DNA from: Sphingomonas pruni NBRC 15498 | Lineage (GTDB): Bacteria > Pseudomonadota > Alphaproteobacteria > Sphingomonadales > Sphingomonadaceae | DNA: 64,000 nucleotides | Assembly: GCF_001598455.1 (NCBI RefSeq) | Contig: NZ_BCYZ01000006.1 | Coordinates: 1 to 64,000, forward strand | Reading direction: 5' to 3' | In this document: piece after piece, positions 32,782 through 42,324 of the stretch | Numbering within the stretch: position 1 is the stretch's first letter | Layout: every line of letters starts with the position of its first letter | Position numbers and translations under genes: made by a program | The notes under the pieces: model-generated | What the model was told of the DNA's origin: nothing | Databases searched by the model: none | What the model saw: the letters and a program-made list of their open reading frames with translations, nothing else

Positions 32782-34080
32782 GTGAACGACCTCGGCGTGA
32801 TCGATCGCTTCATGCAGGCCTTCACCCGCTACATCGATAGCGGGTTCGGCCTGCTAGGCGGTGATATCCATTTCCTCACCGTCACGCTGATCGGCATCGA
32901 CATCACGCTGGCCGGGCTGTTCTGGGCGATGGGCGGCGAGGACAATGTGCTCGGGCGCCTGATCAAGAAAATCCTCTATGTCGGCGCGTTCGCGTTCATC
33001 CTGAACAGCTTTTCGACGCTCGCCGACATCATTTTCAAGTCGTTCGCCCAGGCCGGCCTGACGGCGGGCGGGGGCATGCTGTCGGCAGACGATCTCCTTC
33101 GCCCCGGCAAGGTCGCGTCGACCGGCTTTTCCGCTGCCTGGCCACTGCTCCAGCAACTCGCCAACTTGACCGGGTTCGTCAGCTTCTTCGACAATTACCT
33201 GACGATCGCGGTGCTGCTGCTCGCCTGGGCGATCGTGATCCTCGCTTTCTTCATCCTCGCCGTGCAGATGTTCGTCACGATCATCGAGTTCAAGCTGACC
33301 AGCCTCACAGGGTTCGTGCTGGTGCCGTTCGCCTTGTGGAACCGCACCAGCTTTCTTGCCGAGCGTGTGCTCGGCAATGTCGTGAGTTCCGGCGTCAAGG
33401 TGATGGTCCTCGCCGTGATCGTCGGGATCGGCTCCAATTTCTTCACCGAGTTTACGACCTCGATGCAGGGGCAGGACGTCGATCTTGCCTCTGCGATGAG
33501 CTTGGCGCTCGGCGCGCTCACGCTGTTCGGTCTTGGCATTTTCGGCCCTGGCATCGCCAGCGGCCTTGTGTCGGGTGCGCCGCAACTCGGTGCCGGAGCG
33601 GCGCTAGGCACGGTGGCCGGCGCCGCTGGCGTCACGATGTTGGCGGGCGGCGCCGCCGTCGGCGCGGCGGGCGCCGTGGGAGGGGCGGCGCTTGGTGCGG
33701 TACGTGCGGCCACGAGCATGGGGTCGGCAGCATCGACTGCCTACACGCTCGGTAAGGAAACGGCCGCCTCGCCGACAATGGGCGCAGGCCTAGGCGGCGT
33801 CGCTCGCGCCGCCGGCAACGCCGCTCGGATGCGAATGTCGACCGCCCTCGGTCTTCGCGACGCCGCCCGCAGCGGCCGGCAAGCTGCCTGGCACGCACTC
33901 AACGAGACGAGCAAGCCGGCGTCGAACGGCGCCGGCGCGGACAATGCGCCAGCCTGGGCGCAGTCGCTCCGCGCCGAGCAGGCGGCACAACACCATCAGC
34001 AAGTCGCGGTTCATGCCCTCCAGCAGGGCGATCGCGGCGGCGCTTCTGCCACGCCCGACATCAAGGAAAGGGACGAGTGA
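32782..34080 (+). CDS. trbL: TrbL, polytopic inner-membrane channel protein
   Basis: A 432-residue VirB6-like protein with about seven spans (ITLAGLFWAMGG, YVGAFAFILNSF, YLTIAVLLLAWAIVILAFFILAVQMFVTI, VMVLAVIVGIGSNFF), then a Gly/Ala-rich stretch and a hydrophilic tail. Start is a GTG at 32782. The DNA strand is thought to pass this protein on its way out. Its stop shares bases with the trbF start. Confidence 0.93.
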   Translation: MNDLGVIDRFMQAFTRYIDSGFGLLGGDIHFLTVTLIGIDITLAGLFWAMGGEDNVLGRLIKKILYVGAFAFILNSFSTLADIIFKSFAQAGLTAGGGMLSADDLLRPGKVASTGFSAAWPLLQQLANLTGFVSFFDNYLTIAVLLLAWAIVILAFFILAVQMFVTIIEFKLTSLTGFVLVPFALWNRTSFLAERVLGNVVSSGVKVMVLAVIVGIGSNFFTEFTTSMQGQDVDLASAMSLALGALTLFGLGIFGPGIASGLVSGAPQLGAGAALGTVAGAAGVTMLAGGAAVGAAGAVGGAALGAVRAATSMGSAASTAYTLGKETAASPTMGAGLGGVARAAGNAARMRMSTALGLRDAARSGRQAAWHALNETSKPASNGAGADNAPAWAQSLRAEQAAQHHQQVAVHALQQGDRGGASATPDIKERDE

Positions 34081-34892
34081 TGATCTTCAAACGCGCGGTC
34101 CAGCGCTACGGACGAACGCCTGCGGCGGTGACGCCATATCAACGGGCCGGCCAATTGTGGGACGAGCGGATCGGAAGCGCACGCGTCCAGGCACGCAACT
34201 GGCGGTTGATGGCCTTTGGCTGTCTATCCCTCGCCGCCGGTCTCGGGGGCGGTGTTCTTTGGCAATCGCTGCAGAGCAGGGTCGTGCCCTATGTCGTCGA
34301 GGTTGACCGGCTCGGCGAAGCGCGGGCGGTGACCGAGGCGGAGGCAGCGTACCACCCGACCGATCCGCAGATCGCCTGGCATCTCGCACGCTTCATTCGC
34401 GATGTTCGCGGCATCTCGCTCGATCCCGTCGTGATGAAGGAGGACTGGCTCGACGCCTATGCCTTCGCGACCCAGCGCGGCAGCCAGTTTCTTGGCGACT
34501 ATGCTCGTAGCGCGAACCCTTTCGCGAGGATCGGCGAGCGCACCGTCACCGTCCAGGTGACGAGCGTCGTTCGTGCCTCGAACAAATCCTTTCAGGTCAA
34601 ATGGACCGAGTCTGCGTTCGAACGTGGTTCGGTTGTCGGTCGCTCCAATTGGACCGCCATCCTAACCATCGTGACCAAGACGCCCGCGAACGTCGAGGTC
34701 CTGCGAAAGAATCCGCTCGGCATCTATGTCGATGCCGTTGACTGGAGTCGCGAGCTCGACGTGCCGACGTCGTCGTCGTCGCCGCCCGCCTCGACGCCGC
34801 CACCCGATCGCACTGTTCCAACCGGCTCGCCGCTCGACTCGGGGCTAGCGACCGCGCCTACGACCCCGACGAGCCTGGAGAACCAGCAATGA
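34080..34892 (+). CDS. trbF: TrbF, VirB8-family channel protein
   Basis: A 270-residue bitopic protein: cytoplasmic N terminus with YQRAGQLWDERIGSARVQARNWR, one membrane span (LMAFGCLSLAAGLGGGVLW), and a periplasmic NTF2-like domain (VVPYVVEVDRLGEA to KNPLGIYVDAVDWSREL). The last 40 residues are Pro/Ser/Thr-rich. The ATG at 34080 overlaps the trbL stop (TGATG); a GTG three bases earlier is also possible. Confidence 0.93.
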   Translation: MIFKRAVQRYGRTPAAVTPYQRAGQLWDERIGSARVQARNWRLMAFGCLSLAAGLGGGVLWQSLQSRVVPYVVEVDRLGEARAVTEAEAAYHPTDPQIAWHLARFIRDVRGISLDPVVMKEDWLDAYAFATQRGSQFLGDYARSANPFARIGERTVTVQVTSVVRASNKSFQVKWTESAFERGSVVGRSNWTAILTIVTKTPANVEVLRKNPLGIYVDAVDWSRELDVPTSSSSPPASTPPPDRTVPTGSPLDSGLATAPTTPTSLENQQ

Positions 34893-35854
34893 AACGCCTC
34901 AACGTCGCGCCGCTATGCGGCTTGTGCCTGGTCGCGCTTTGCGCCGCGGCCGAACCCAGTGCGCAGATCAAATCGGCCGAGATAGTGAAACCGGCAACCA
35001 TAGCCGATGTGAAAGCACCGCCCGTCACGACGACGACGACGGTGGCGCCTCCCGCTTCCCGTCCCGCACGGCACACGCATCGGGCGAATGCGGCGGAGAC
35101 GAGCGTGGCGCTCGCCAACCGGGCGGCAACGCTCCAGCCGGCAGCGCCTGGGTTCGTCAATGCCGTACAGGTCTATCCCTTCGCAGACGGTTCGCTCTAT
35201 CAGGTCTATGCGGCGCCGGAGCGCGTCACCGACATCGCCATGCAACCGGGCGAGGCTCTCATCTCAGTTGCTGCCGGGGACACCGTGCGCTGGGTGATCG
35301 GTGACACCAGCAGCGGCAGTGGTTCGGACAAGCGCACCCACATCCTGATCAAGCCGTTTTCGGCAGGGCTTTCGACCAATCTCGTCATCACGTCCGACCG
35401 CCGAACCTATCATCTGGCACTCGCCAGCACCTCGGCGACCGCGATGGTGGCATTGTCCTGGACCTATCCGCAGGATGCGTTGATCGCGCTCAAGCGGGCG
35501 GAGGCGGAACGGCAAAAGGCAGTTCCGGTGGCGACGGGAATCTCCCCCGACCAGCTCCATTTCGACTATGCGATCATCGGCGATCGCCCGGCATGGCGGC
35601 CCTTGCGCGCCTTTGACGACGGCCGTCAGACGTTCATCCAGTTTCCCACCAGCCTCGCCGTCGGCGAAGCACCGCCGCTGTTCGTGGTCGATGCGAAAGG
35701 ACAGGTGCAACTGGTGAACTACCGGCTGCAGGGCCGATTCTATGTCGTCGATCGGCTGTTCGATGCAGCCGAACTCCGCCTCGGCCTCAAGCATCCAAAC
35801 GTGGTTCGCATCGAACACGCGCCTACCGCCGGCAGCGAGGGGAAGCGGTCGTGA
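34889..35854 (+). CDS. trbG: TrbG, VirB9-family outer channel protein
   Basis: A 321-residue periplasmic protein with a signal peptide (residues 1-21). The VirB9 fold is seen in VYPFADGSLYQVYAAPERVTDIAMQPGE, WVIGDTSSGSG, HLALASTSATAMVALSWTYP and a C-terminal QGRFYVVDRLFDAAELRLG. It overlaps trbF by four bases and trbI by four. It forms the outer ring of the channel with TrbI. Confidence 0.94.
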   Translation: MKRLNVAPLCGLCLVALCAAAEPSAQIKSAEIVKPATIADVKAPPVTTTTTVAPPASRPARHTHRANAAETSVALANRAATLQPAAPGFVNAVQVYPFADGSLYQVYAAPERVTDIAMQPGEALISVAAGDTVRWVIGDTSSGSGSDKRTHILIKPFSAGLSTNLVITSDRRTYHLALASTSATAMVALSWTYPQDALIALKRAEAERQKAVPVATGISPDQLHFDYAIIGDRPAWRPLRAFDDGRQTFIQFPTSLAVGEAPPLFVVDAKGQVQLVNYRLQGRFYVVDRLFDAAELRLGLKHPNVVRIEHAPTAGSEGKRS

Positions 35855-37059
35855 CCGGCGAACCCGAGGCCCCCACGGCCATGCCGAAGGCCGATCCGGA
35901 GTCGTTCGCGATCCACGCGCGGCCGCAGCGGGCCATCCGTTTTCGACGCGGCGTCATCATTGCCGCCGCGGCGTTTGGCTCGATCAGCGTAACCGCCGTG
36001 ACCTTGATGGCCTTGAAGCCGACTGTTTTTCGACACCTCGCACAGGAAGAGGACCTGTCCCAACCAAGCAACACGGCTCCGCCGGATGCTTTGGCCGGTT
36101 TGCCGTCGAGCTATGGCGATGTGCCCAAACTGGGGCCGCCGCTTCCGGGTGACCTCGGTCGACCTATTCTTGAGCGCGAGCGTCAATTGGCTATGGAAGG
36201 CCCGGCTCCGGGCGCTGACCCAGCGGCGCAGGCCGCAGCTGCTGAGCGCGAGCGACTGCTGGCTGAGCGAAGGGCAGCGCGGGAGTCGGGCCTCTTGGCC
36301 ACGCAATCGCAAGCGCCTAACCTAGCTGCGGCCGTGCCTTCACCCGCCCCGACCAGTGCCACAGCGGCATCGGCTGCAAAACTGGCGCTCGATCCGGCCA
36401 GTGATCCCAACGACCAGCAGCGCAAGGCCGATTTCGTGTCGGAGCTCGATCCGCGCGGCGACGTCAATCCACATCGGGTGACTCGGTCGCCGTCCCCGTA
36501 CCTGTTGTCCGCGGGCAGCGTCATTGCGGCCAGCCTGATCACCGGGCTGCGTTCCGATCTGCCTGGATTGGTGACGGCACAGGTGACCGAACGGATCTAC
36601 GATTCGGCGACCGGCCGAATTCTCCTCATTCCGCAAGGAGCCAGGCTTATCGGGAGCTACGACTCGGTCGCAGCTTTTGGGCAGAAGCGGGCCTTGATCA
36701 TCTGGCAGCGCATCATCTTCCCGGATGGCAGTTCGATCCGGATCGACAATGCGCCTGCGACTGATCCCGCGGGCTATGCGGGCCTTGAGGACAAGGTCGA
36801 TTTTCACACATGGTCGCTACTGAAGGGTATCGCGCTTTCGACGGTACTCGGTGTCGGCACCCAATTGCAGTTCAGCGGCGACACTGACCTCATCCAGGCC
36901 TTACGCCAATCGTCGCAACAGAATGTCTCCCGCGCCGGCGATCAACTGACGATGAGAAACCTGCAGATACAGCCGACCATCACCATCCGCCCGGGTGCTG
37001 AAGTCCGGTTGCTCGTTCATCGCGACCTCGTACTCGCGCCGTGGAAGGAAGGACAATGA
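35851..37059 (+). CDS. trbI: TrbI, VirB10-family channel protein
   Basis: A 402-residue protein spanning inner membrane and periplasm: one membrane segment (GVIIAAAAFGSISVTAVTL), a long Pro/Ala-rich linker, and the VirB10 domain (SPYLLSAGSVIAASLITGLRSDLPG, GRILLIPQGARLIGSYDS, RIDNAPATDPAGYAGLEDKV, SALLIHRD-like end LLVHRDLVLAPW). Start is a GTG overlapping trbG. It is the last core channel gene. Confidence 0.95.
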   Translation: MTGEPEAPTAMPKADPESFAIHARPQRAIRFRRGVIIAAAAFGSISVTAVTLMALKPTVFRHLAQEEDLSQPSNTAPPDALAGLPSSYGDVPKLGPPLPGDLGRPILERERQLAMEGPAPGADPAAQAAAAERERLLAERRAARESGLLATQSQAPNLAAAVPSPAPTSATAASAAKLALDPASDPNDQQRKADFVSELDPRGDVNPHRVTRSPSPYLLSAGSVIAASLITGLRSDLPGLVTAQVTERIYDSATGRILLIPQGARLIGSYDSVAAFGQKRALIIWQRIIFPDGSSIRIDNAPATDPAGYAGLEDKVDFHTWSLLKGIALSTVLGVGTQLQFSGDTDLIQALRQSSQQNVSRAGDQLTMRNLQIQPTITIRPGAEVRLLVHRDLVLAPWKEGQ

Positions 37060-37274
37060 CCGAACTCAAGCTAGCGCAGCTGCCGGATCGCACGCCGATC
37101 AAACTGGCGATTGCGGTATCGCCCCACCTCAACGATGCGCTCGGCGATTACGCCGAAGCTTATAAGGAAACCTACGGCCGGTCCGAGACGGTCCCCGACC
37201 TGATCCCATTCATGCTGCAGGCGTTTCTCGAAAGCGACCGCGCCTTTGCTAAGCGGCGGGCGACGCGGTCATGA
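37056..37274 (+). CDS. DUF2274 protein
   Basis: A 72-residue protein: LAQLPDRTPIKLAIAVSPHLNDALGDYAEAYKETYG, then the end FMLQAFLESDRAFAKRRA. It matches the small DUF2274 family that follows trbI in these elements; its first strand and helix resemble ribbon-helix-helix proteins. The ATG overlaps the trbI stop (ATGA) and its own stop overlaps the next start. Confidence 0.88.
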   Translation: MTELKLAQLPDRTPIKLAIAVSPHLNDALGDYAEAYKETYGRSETVPDLIPFMLQAFLESDRAFAKRRATRS

Positions 37275-37465
37275 CAGCTCGCCCGCCTGCAGAGTGCGCC
37301 GAACTGGAGCCGCTCACGGTCCGTGTCTCGACAGCCGTGAGGATCACCGGCATCAGTCGTTCGCGACTCTATGAACTTATCGGGTCCGGTGACCTCGATA
37401 TCGTAAAGGTCGGCCGTTCGACGTTGATTTCATACCAGAGCTTGCGCGCACTCACGCGACGCTGA
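37271..37465 (+). CDS. excisionase-like helix-turn-helix protein
   Basis: A 64-residue protein with a MerR/excisionase-type fold: VRVSTAVRITGISRSRLYELIGSGDLDIVKVGRSTLISYQSLRALTRR. It is the last gene of the transfer module. In related elements a tyrosine integrase often follows; none is here, as the next gene is a chromosomal DAHP synthase on the other strand. Confidence 0.85.
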   Translation: MTARPPAECAELEPLTVRVSTAVRITGISRSRLYELIGSGDLDIVKVGRSTLISYQSLRALTRR

Positions 37466-37716
37466 ACAGATTTCGGACGAGTGGCCAAGCACATTCCTCC
37501 CGCCAACACGACACTCGGCGCTTCGCGAAACTACGCTGCAATCCTCGTGGCATCTGAGCTCGAAGCGGCAGAAGGTGCGGGCCAATTCACCTGCCTTATT
37601 GATACATTACGACACTCTCATTGCGCGCAATTGACGGTCGATCCATCGTAGATGGATCGGGATCTATCGCCCGGTGTTTGTTCTGGGCGGCCTATCGCAC
37701 AGGCGAGTGACGCTCC
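37466..37716. other. gap at the right side of the element
   Basis: A 251-base stretch between the last element gene and the chromosomal DAHP synthase. It holds a perfect 9-bp inverted repeat, CGATCCATC at 37639-37647 and GATGGATCG at 37651-37659, with a three-base loop. This may be a terminator for converging transcripts or part of an attachment site. I see no tRNA and no direct repeat matching the left side. Confidence 0.5.
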
Positions 37717-39090
37717 TCAGGCCGCCTCCGCCCGCCGCTGCCTCAGCTCGTCGTTCAGCATCTCGGCCAGCAGGAACGCCAGTTCCAGGCTCTGCCCGGC
37801 GTTAAGCCGCGGATCGCAATGCGTGTGATAGCGATCGGCCAGGCTTTGCTCGGTCACGTCGACCGCGCCGCCGGTGCATTCGGTGACGTTCTGCCCGGTC
37901 ATCTCGGCATGGATGCCGCCGGCGAAGGTGCCCTCCGCGCGGTGCACGGCGAAGAAGCCGCGGACTTCAGCCAGGATGCGGTCGAACGGGCGCGTCTTGT
38001 AGCCATTGGCGGCCTTGATGACGTTGCCGTGCATCGGGTCGCAGCTCCAGATCACCGGATGGCCCTCGCGCTTCACCGCGCGGACCAATTTAGGCAGCCC
38101 AGCTTCGATCTTGTCATGGCCGTAGCGCGTGATCAGCGTCATGCGGCCGGGCACGCGGCCAGGGTTAAGCGTGTCGAGCAGCCGCAGCAGCACGTCGGGC
38201 TCCAGGCTCGGCCCGCATTTGACGCCGATCGGGTTGCCGATGCCGCGCAGGAACTCGACATGCGCCGATCCGTCGAACCGCGTGCGATCGCCGATCCACA
38301 GGAAATGCGCGCTGGTGTCGTACCAGTCGCCGGTCAGGCTGTCCTGCCGCGTCATCGCCTGCTCGTATTGCAGCAGCAGCGCTTCGTGGCTGGTGTAGAA
38401 TTGGGTCTGGCCGAGCTGTGGCACGGTATCGGGATTGATCCCGCACGCCTCCATGAACTCGAGCGCCTCACCGATCCGGTCGGCGGTCTCGGCATATTTC
38501 TTGGCCCAAGGGCTCGAGCCGAGGAAATCGTGCGTCCAGCGATGGACCTGATGCAGGTTCGCATAGCCGCCCTGCGCGAAGGCCCGCAGCAGGTTCAGCG
38601 TCGCCGCCGACTGCGAATAACCCTGGATCATGCGCTGCGGATCGGGAATGCGGCTTTCGGGCGTGAAGGCGATGTCGTTGACGTTGTCGCCGCGATAGCT
38701 TGGCAGCTCGACGCCATCGATCGTCTCGGTATCGGCCGATCGCGGCTTGGCAAACTGCCCCGCCATGCGGCCGAGCTTCACCACCGGCAGCTTCGACGCG
38801 AAGGTCAGCACCACCGCCATCTGCAGGATCACGCGGAACGTGTCGCGGATGTTGTTGGGATGGAATTCGGCGAAGCTCTCGGCGCAATCGCCACCCTGAA
38901 GCAGGAACGCCTTGCCCTCGACCACGCGGGCAAGGTCGGTGGTCAGATTGCGCGCCTCTCCGGCAAAGACCAGCGGCGGATAGCTGGCCAATTGCTTGGT
39001 CGCGGCGGCCAGCGCGGCGGCGTCGGGGTATTTGGGCAACTGGCGTGCTTCGTAATTGGTCCAGCTGTCGGGGGCCCATTTGGCGGCCAT
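37717..39090 (-). CDS. class II 3-deoxy-7-phosphoheptulonate (DAHP) synthase
   Basis: A 457-residue enzyme that condenses phosphoenolpyruvate and erythrose 4-phosphate, first step of the shikimate pathway. Class II (plant/bacterial type) features are clear: [19 protein letters not shown] at the N terminus, [14 protein letters not shown] with the metal-binding Cys, [20 protein letters not shown]-type ([11 protein letters not shown]), WSCDPMHGN and the C-terminal LTGQNVTEC block ([13 protein letters not shown]). The ATG at 39090 gives the usual N terminus. It stands alone and marks the chromosomal side of the border. Confidence 0.95.
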   Translation of the reverse strand: MAAKWAPDSWTNYEARQLPKYPDAAALAAATKQLASYPPLVFAGEARNLTTDLARVVEGKAFLLQGGDCAESFAEFHPNNIRDTFRVILQMAVVLTFASKLPVVKLGRMAGQFAKPRSADTETIDGVELPSYRGDNVNDIAFTPESRIPDPQRMIQGYSQSAATLNLLRAFAQGGYANLHQVHRWTHDFLGSSPWAKKYAETADRIGEALEFMEACGINPDTVPQLGQTQFYTSHEALLLQYEQAMTRQDSLTGDWYDTSAHFLWIGDRTRFDGSAHVEFLRGIGNPIGVKCGPSLEPDVLLRLLDTLNPGRVPGRMTLITRYGHDKIEAGLPKLVRAVKREGHPVIWSCDPMHGNVIKAANGYKTRPFDRILAEVRGFFAVHRAEGTFAGGIHAEMTGQNVTECTGGAVDVTEQSLADRYHTHCDPRLNAGQSLELAFLLAEMLNDELRQRRAEAA

Positions 39091-39291
39091 GATCGTCACT
39101 TCTTTTCGGGTAAAACGGGCAAGTCCCATGCGCCGAAACGCCCGATGCCGCAACAAAGGAAAAGTCGATCACGCTGATCGCGCGGCTTTGTGCCGCTCTT
39201 CCAATATGGGGAAGATGGGGAGCCACTGGTTATCGTCCATTAACCATGTCGACGCGATTAGGTCCGGATGGTACCGAATGGAGAAGGCGTT

Positions 39292-39435
39292 ATGGCATGG
39301 CTTAAAGAAGTCCTCGGCTCGCTGTTCCAAGCCCAGCACCCGGAAAAAGGTCCAGACATCGACCGCATCCGGGAAATGCTCGATTACCTCAAGGATGTGC
39401 CCTACGTCCCCGCACCCAGTCGCCCGATTTCCTGA
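39292..39435 (+). CDS. 47-residue putative small protein
   Basis: A short frame MAWLKEVLGSLFQAQHPEKG, DIDRIREMLDYLKDVPYVP, ending in a Pro-rich tail. A GAGAAGG ribosome-like site lies five bases before the start. The amphipathic helices and compact acidic/basic pattern look protein-like, but the family is unknown to me. It is upstream of alkB on the same strand, 66 bases away. Confidence 0.45.
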   Translation: MAWLKEVLGSLFQAQHPEKGPDIDRIREMLDYLKDVPYVPAPSRPIS

Positions 39436-39501
39436 AGCCTTGCAGCGTGCGTCGATCGCGGCATCTCTTGCACGTTCCCCGATTGTTCACATATCGAAAG
39501 A

Positions 39502-40086
39502 GTGACCGCCGACCTATTCGATACACCCGCCGTGCCCGGCTTGGGCGCCCAATCCGACGTCCTCACACGATCCGAGGAGCGCGCGCTGATTGCCGCGATC
39601 GACTCCGTCGATATGGCACCGTTTCGTTTCCAGCAATGGACCGGCAAGCGCCTAACCCACAGTTTCGGCTGGCAATATGATTTCCAGTCGGGCGAACTCG
39701 GCCGCGGTGCGCCGATGCCCGACTGGCTGCTGCCGATCCGCGACCGTGCCGCGGATGCCGCCGGGCTGGCATCCGACGTGCTCGTCCAGGCGCTGCTGCT
39801 GCGCTACGACGCCGGCGCGGGGATCGGCTGGCATCGCGACCGGCCCATCTACGATCAGGTCGTCGGCATCTCGCTGGGTGCTCCTGCGACAATGCGGTTC
39901 CGCCGCAAAGCGGGCGAGCGCTGGCGCCGCGTCAATGTGCTGCTCGAGCCGCGCTGCCTCTATCATTTAGCGGGAGAAGTCCGGCACGATTGGGAACACA
40001 GCATCGCGCCGATGGATGAGACGCGGTGGTCGATCACTTTCCGGTCCTTCTCCGCCCAAGGCTTGAGGATCGCTACGGCGGCCTGA
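39502..40086 (+). CDS. alkB: AlkB-type DNA/RNA repair dioxygenase
   Basis: A 194-residue Fe(II)/2-oxoglutarate dioxygenase that removes alkyl damage from bases. Iron ligands: H and D of IGWHRDRPIY and the His of EVRHDWEHSI; 2-oxoglutarate-binding Arg in RWSITFRSF. The substrate lid contains GKRLTHSFGWQYDF. GTG start at 39502. Members in alphaproteobacteria differ in whether they act on DNA or lipids, but the fold is clear. Confidence 0.92.
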   Translation: MTADLFDTPAVPGLGAQSDVLTRSEERALIAAIDSVDMAPFRFQQWTGKRLTHSFGWQYDFQSGELGRGAPMPDWLLPIRDRAADAAGLASDVLVQALLLRYDAGAGIGWHRDRPIYDQVVGISLGAPATMRFRRKAGERWRRVNVLLEPRCLYHLAGEVRHDWEHSIAPMDETRWSITFRSFSAQGLRIATAA

Positions 40087-40144
40087 TTGCGACCGCCCAA
40101 CGCGCAGGGATGCATGTGGCGATCACTTCTGCCATGACACAAAA

Positions 40145-40801
40145 ATGTCATGGAAATGTCATCTGGCGATCGGCGCCTTAGTGCTCATGCTGCTGCCTTC
40201 GGCCGCCCAGGCCGATGACGGCCAAATTTGGCTCGGCGCCAACGCCCGCGGTCCAGTCGCTGGCCGGGTGGAACTTGGCGTCGAGACGATCGAACGGTTC
40301 GGCCGCGACGACGAAGGCGGTCTCTACGAGAGCGAGAATAGCGCGATGCTCGGCTTTCGCTTCGAGCATGCGACGCTGGCCGCGGGATATGTCCGCGATA
40401 TCGTCTATCGTGGCGGTGGCGCGGCGATCGAACAGCGTGCGCGTCAAGACTTCAGTGTCGATCACCTCGCTGCGATCGGTCCGCTCGCCATCGGCGCACG
40501 GCTGCGGGTAGAGGAACGCTGGCGCGACGGATCGAGCGGGACGGGCGTGCGGATCAGACCGTTCGTCCGGTTGACCTTGCCCGTCACCGGCGAACTGCAC
40601 CTGCTCGCCAGCCACGAAAGCTTCGTCAATCTGGGCGGGGGCGCCGGCCAGCGCGGCGGCTACGACCGCGCGCGCAACTTCATGGGGTTCGGCGTGCCGC
40701 TGACCAAACGGGTCGGCGTCGAGATCGGCTATCTCAACCAATGGACTCGCGCTGCGAGAACGGTCGGCGCGGCGGCGCTAACCCTGGGCTTGCGCTGGTA
40801 G
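40145..40801 (+). CDS. DUF2490-like outer-membrane beta-barrel protein
   Basis: A 218-residue exported protein with signal peptide (LAIGALVLMLLPSAAQADD). The mature part alternates short beta strands typical of DUF2490 (QIWLGANARGPVAG, LGFRFEHATLAAGYVRD, RLRVEERWRDGSSG, VEIGYLNQW) and ends in LTLGLRW, an outer-membrane beta signal with a C-terminal aromatic residue. Function unknown; likely an outer-membrane barrel. Confidence 0.8.
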   Translation: MSWKCHLAIGALVLMLLPSAAQADDGQIWLGANARGPVAGRVELGVETIERFGRDDEGGLYESENSAMLGFRFEHATLAAGYVRDIVYRGGGAAIEQRARQDFSVDHLAAIGPLAIGARLRVEERWRDGSSGTGVRIRPFVRLTLPVTGELHLLASHESFVNLGGGAGQRGGYDRARNFMGFGVPLTKRVGVEIGYLNQWTRAARTVGAAALTLGLRW

Positions 40802-40819
40802 GCTCTACGTCCCGTTACC

Positions 40820-42247
40820 TTAGCCGTTCGCCACCCAATTGCCATGGAAGCCCGGCGGCACGCGGTGCGGGATGCGAATGCTGGCGACGGGCGGCTCAGC
40901 GAACCGCGTCGCGTCCAGGATCACCAGATCGGTGGTTTCATGCGGCAGGTCGATGACCAGCCCGACCATCCAGCCGTCGCCTTCCGGGGCCTCGTCACTG
41001 CGCGGCACGAACACGAACTCGCCGGGATAACGGCCCTCGCCGAACTCGTGGACCTCGCGGGTGCCGGCTTCGAGATCGTGCTTGTAGAGCCTGGTGGCGC
41101 TGATCGCGAAGTCGCCTTCCGGCAGCGCCATCGTATAGGCATAGCGATAGAGCTGGCCGAAAAAGCGCTCGTCGGGACGGGGAAATTCCTGCGGCGCGGC
41201 GTCGATCGTGCGGCGATCGACCGTTTTCGCCACCGGATCGATCGTCCAGCGCTCCAGCCCCAGCGACTTGCCCGACGGTCCGCCCGTCGCCTCGGCGAAC
41301 ATCGTTTCATAGACGCAGGCGTCCATCACGACCTTGCCGTCCGGCGCGTCATAGGCGTTGGCGACGTGGAAAATGTAGACCTGCGGGCAATCGACCCAGA
41401 CGATGTCTTCCGGCTGGCCGGCGCGCGGCAGTAAGCCGACCCGCGCCTGATGCTCGGGGTTCCAGCGATACGGGAAACTGTGTCCGCCGATCAGCGACTT
41501 CATCGAAAAGGTGACCGGCAGGTCGAGGATCAGCGCATAAAGATCGGTGATCGCGCAATCGTGGATCGACGGGCCGTGCTCGACCTTGATGCTCAGTTCG
41601 CGGGTCACCTTGCCCTCGGGCGATAGCACCACGTGCCGTACCGCGTCGGGATCCATCGCCTCATAGCAGATGGCATGGTGCTCACCGGTCTTCGGGTCGA
41701 GATGGGGGTGCGCGGTGAAGCTGCCGGCCAGCGTGTCGTCGAACGGATTATAGGTCTGTTCGTCCAGCGTGTCCGAGAGTTCGACCGGATAGCTTCCCGC
41801 CTCGACCAGCGCCCAGGTACGGCCGGCGATGCCGAGCACATTGGTGTTGACCGTGTCGAACCCGCCATGACGCGGCCCGGGGGCGTGCTTCATCCCTGTG
41901 TCCGCCTCGACCGTTTTCGATCGGATCCAGCGGTTGCGATACCACAGCGCCTTGCCGTCGCGGAGCGCGATGCCATGGACCATCCCGTCGCCGGTGAACC
42001 AGTGATAGCCCTTTGCCTCGGGCTTTGCCGGGTTGGGCCCGATGCGCAGATAGCGGCCATCGAGTTCCGGCGGGATCGTTCCGGTGACGGTGAGGTCCTC
42101 TAGCGTGATCTCGCTGTCCATCGGCCGATGGATGCCGGTCAGGAACGGATGATCCTGATCGGGCATGCGCTTGCGGTTGAATTCGGCGACTACGCCGATG
42201 CCTTTGGTGACGGTGCCGCGGATTGCATTTTCGATCACGCTCGCCAT
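40820..42247 (-). CDS. carotenoid cleavage oxygenase / lignostilbene dioxygenase family enzyme
   Basis: A 475-residue non-haem iron enzyme that splits a carbon-carbon double bond in carotenoids or stilbenes with O2. The four iron-binding histidines are visible in [26 protein letters not shown] and PPGFHGNW. N-terminal blocks [10 protein letters not shown] and [13 protein letters not shown] are typical. Sphingomonads often carry such enzymes for lignin-derived stilbenes. Divergent from a TetR regulator across a repeat-rich promoter. Confidence 0.92.
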   Translation of the reverse strand: MASVIENAIRGTVTKGIGVVAEFNRKRMPDQDHPFLTGIHRPMDSEITLEDLTVTGTIPPELDGRYLRIGPNPAKPEAKGYHWFTGDGMVHGIALRDGKALWYRNRWIRSKTVEADTGMKHAPGPRHGGFDTVNTNVLGIAGRTWALVEAGSYPVELSDTLDEQTYNPFDDTLAGSFTAHPHLDPKTGEHHAICYEAMDPDAVRHVVLSPEGKVTRELSIKVEHGPSIHDCAITDLYALILDLPVTFSMKSLIGGHSFPYRWNPEHQARVGLLPRAGQPEDIVWVDCPQVYIFHVANAYDAPDGKVVMDACVYETMFAEATGGPSGKSLGLERWTIDPVAKTVDRRTIDAAPQEFPRPDERFFGQLYRYAYTMALPEGDFAISATRLYKHDLEAGTREVHEFGEGRYPGEFVFVPRSDEAPEGDGWMVGLVIDLPHETTDLVILDATRFAEPPVASIRIPHRVPPGFHGNWVANG

Positions 42248-42264
42248 GACTGGTCTCCGACTCG

Positions 42265-42309
42265 ATGTTTATGGCGTCAACATAAAAGCTATGGTAACAG
42301 TGTCAACAT
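42265..42309. promoter_or_regulatory. repeat-rich divergent promoter of carotenoid oxygenase and TetR
   Basis: ATGTT and AACAT flank the 19-base segment 42265-42283 as an inverted repeat. GTCAACAT occurs twice, at 42276-42283 and 42302-42309, 26 bases apart, each after TATGG. This arrangement suits binding of the TetR protein encoded next to it. Confidence 0.5.
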
Positions 42310-42324
42310 GTTTTGGAACGTGAC

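Noticed and set aside
37819-39177. Long plus-strand frame over the DAHP synthase
   Set aside because: Antisense to a fully conserved enzyme.
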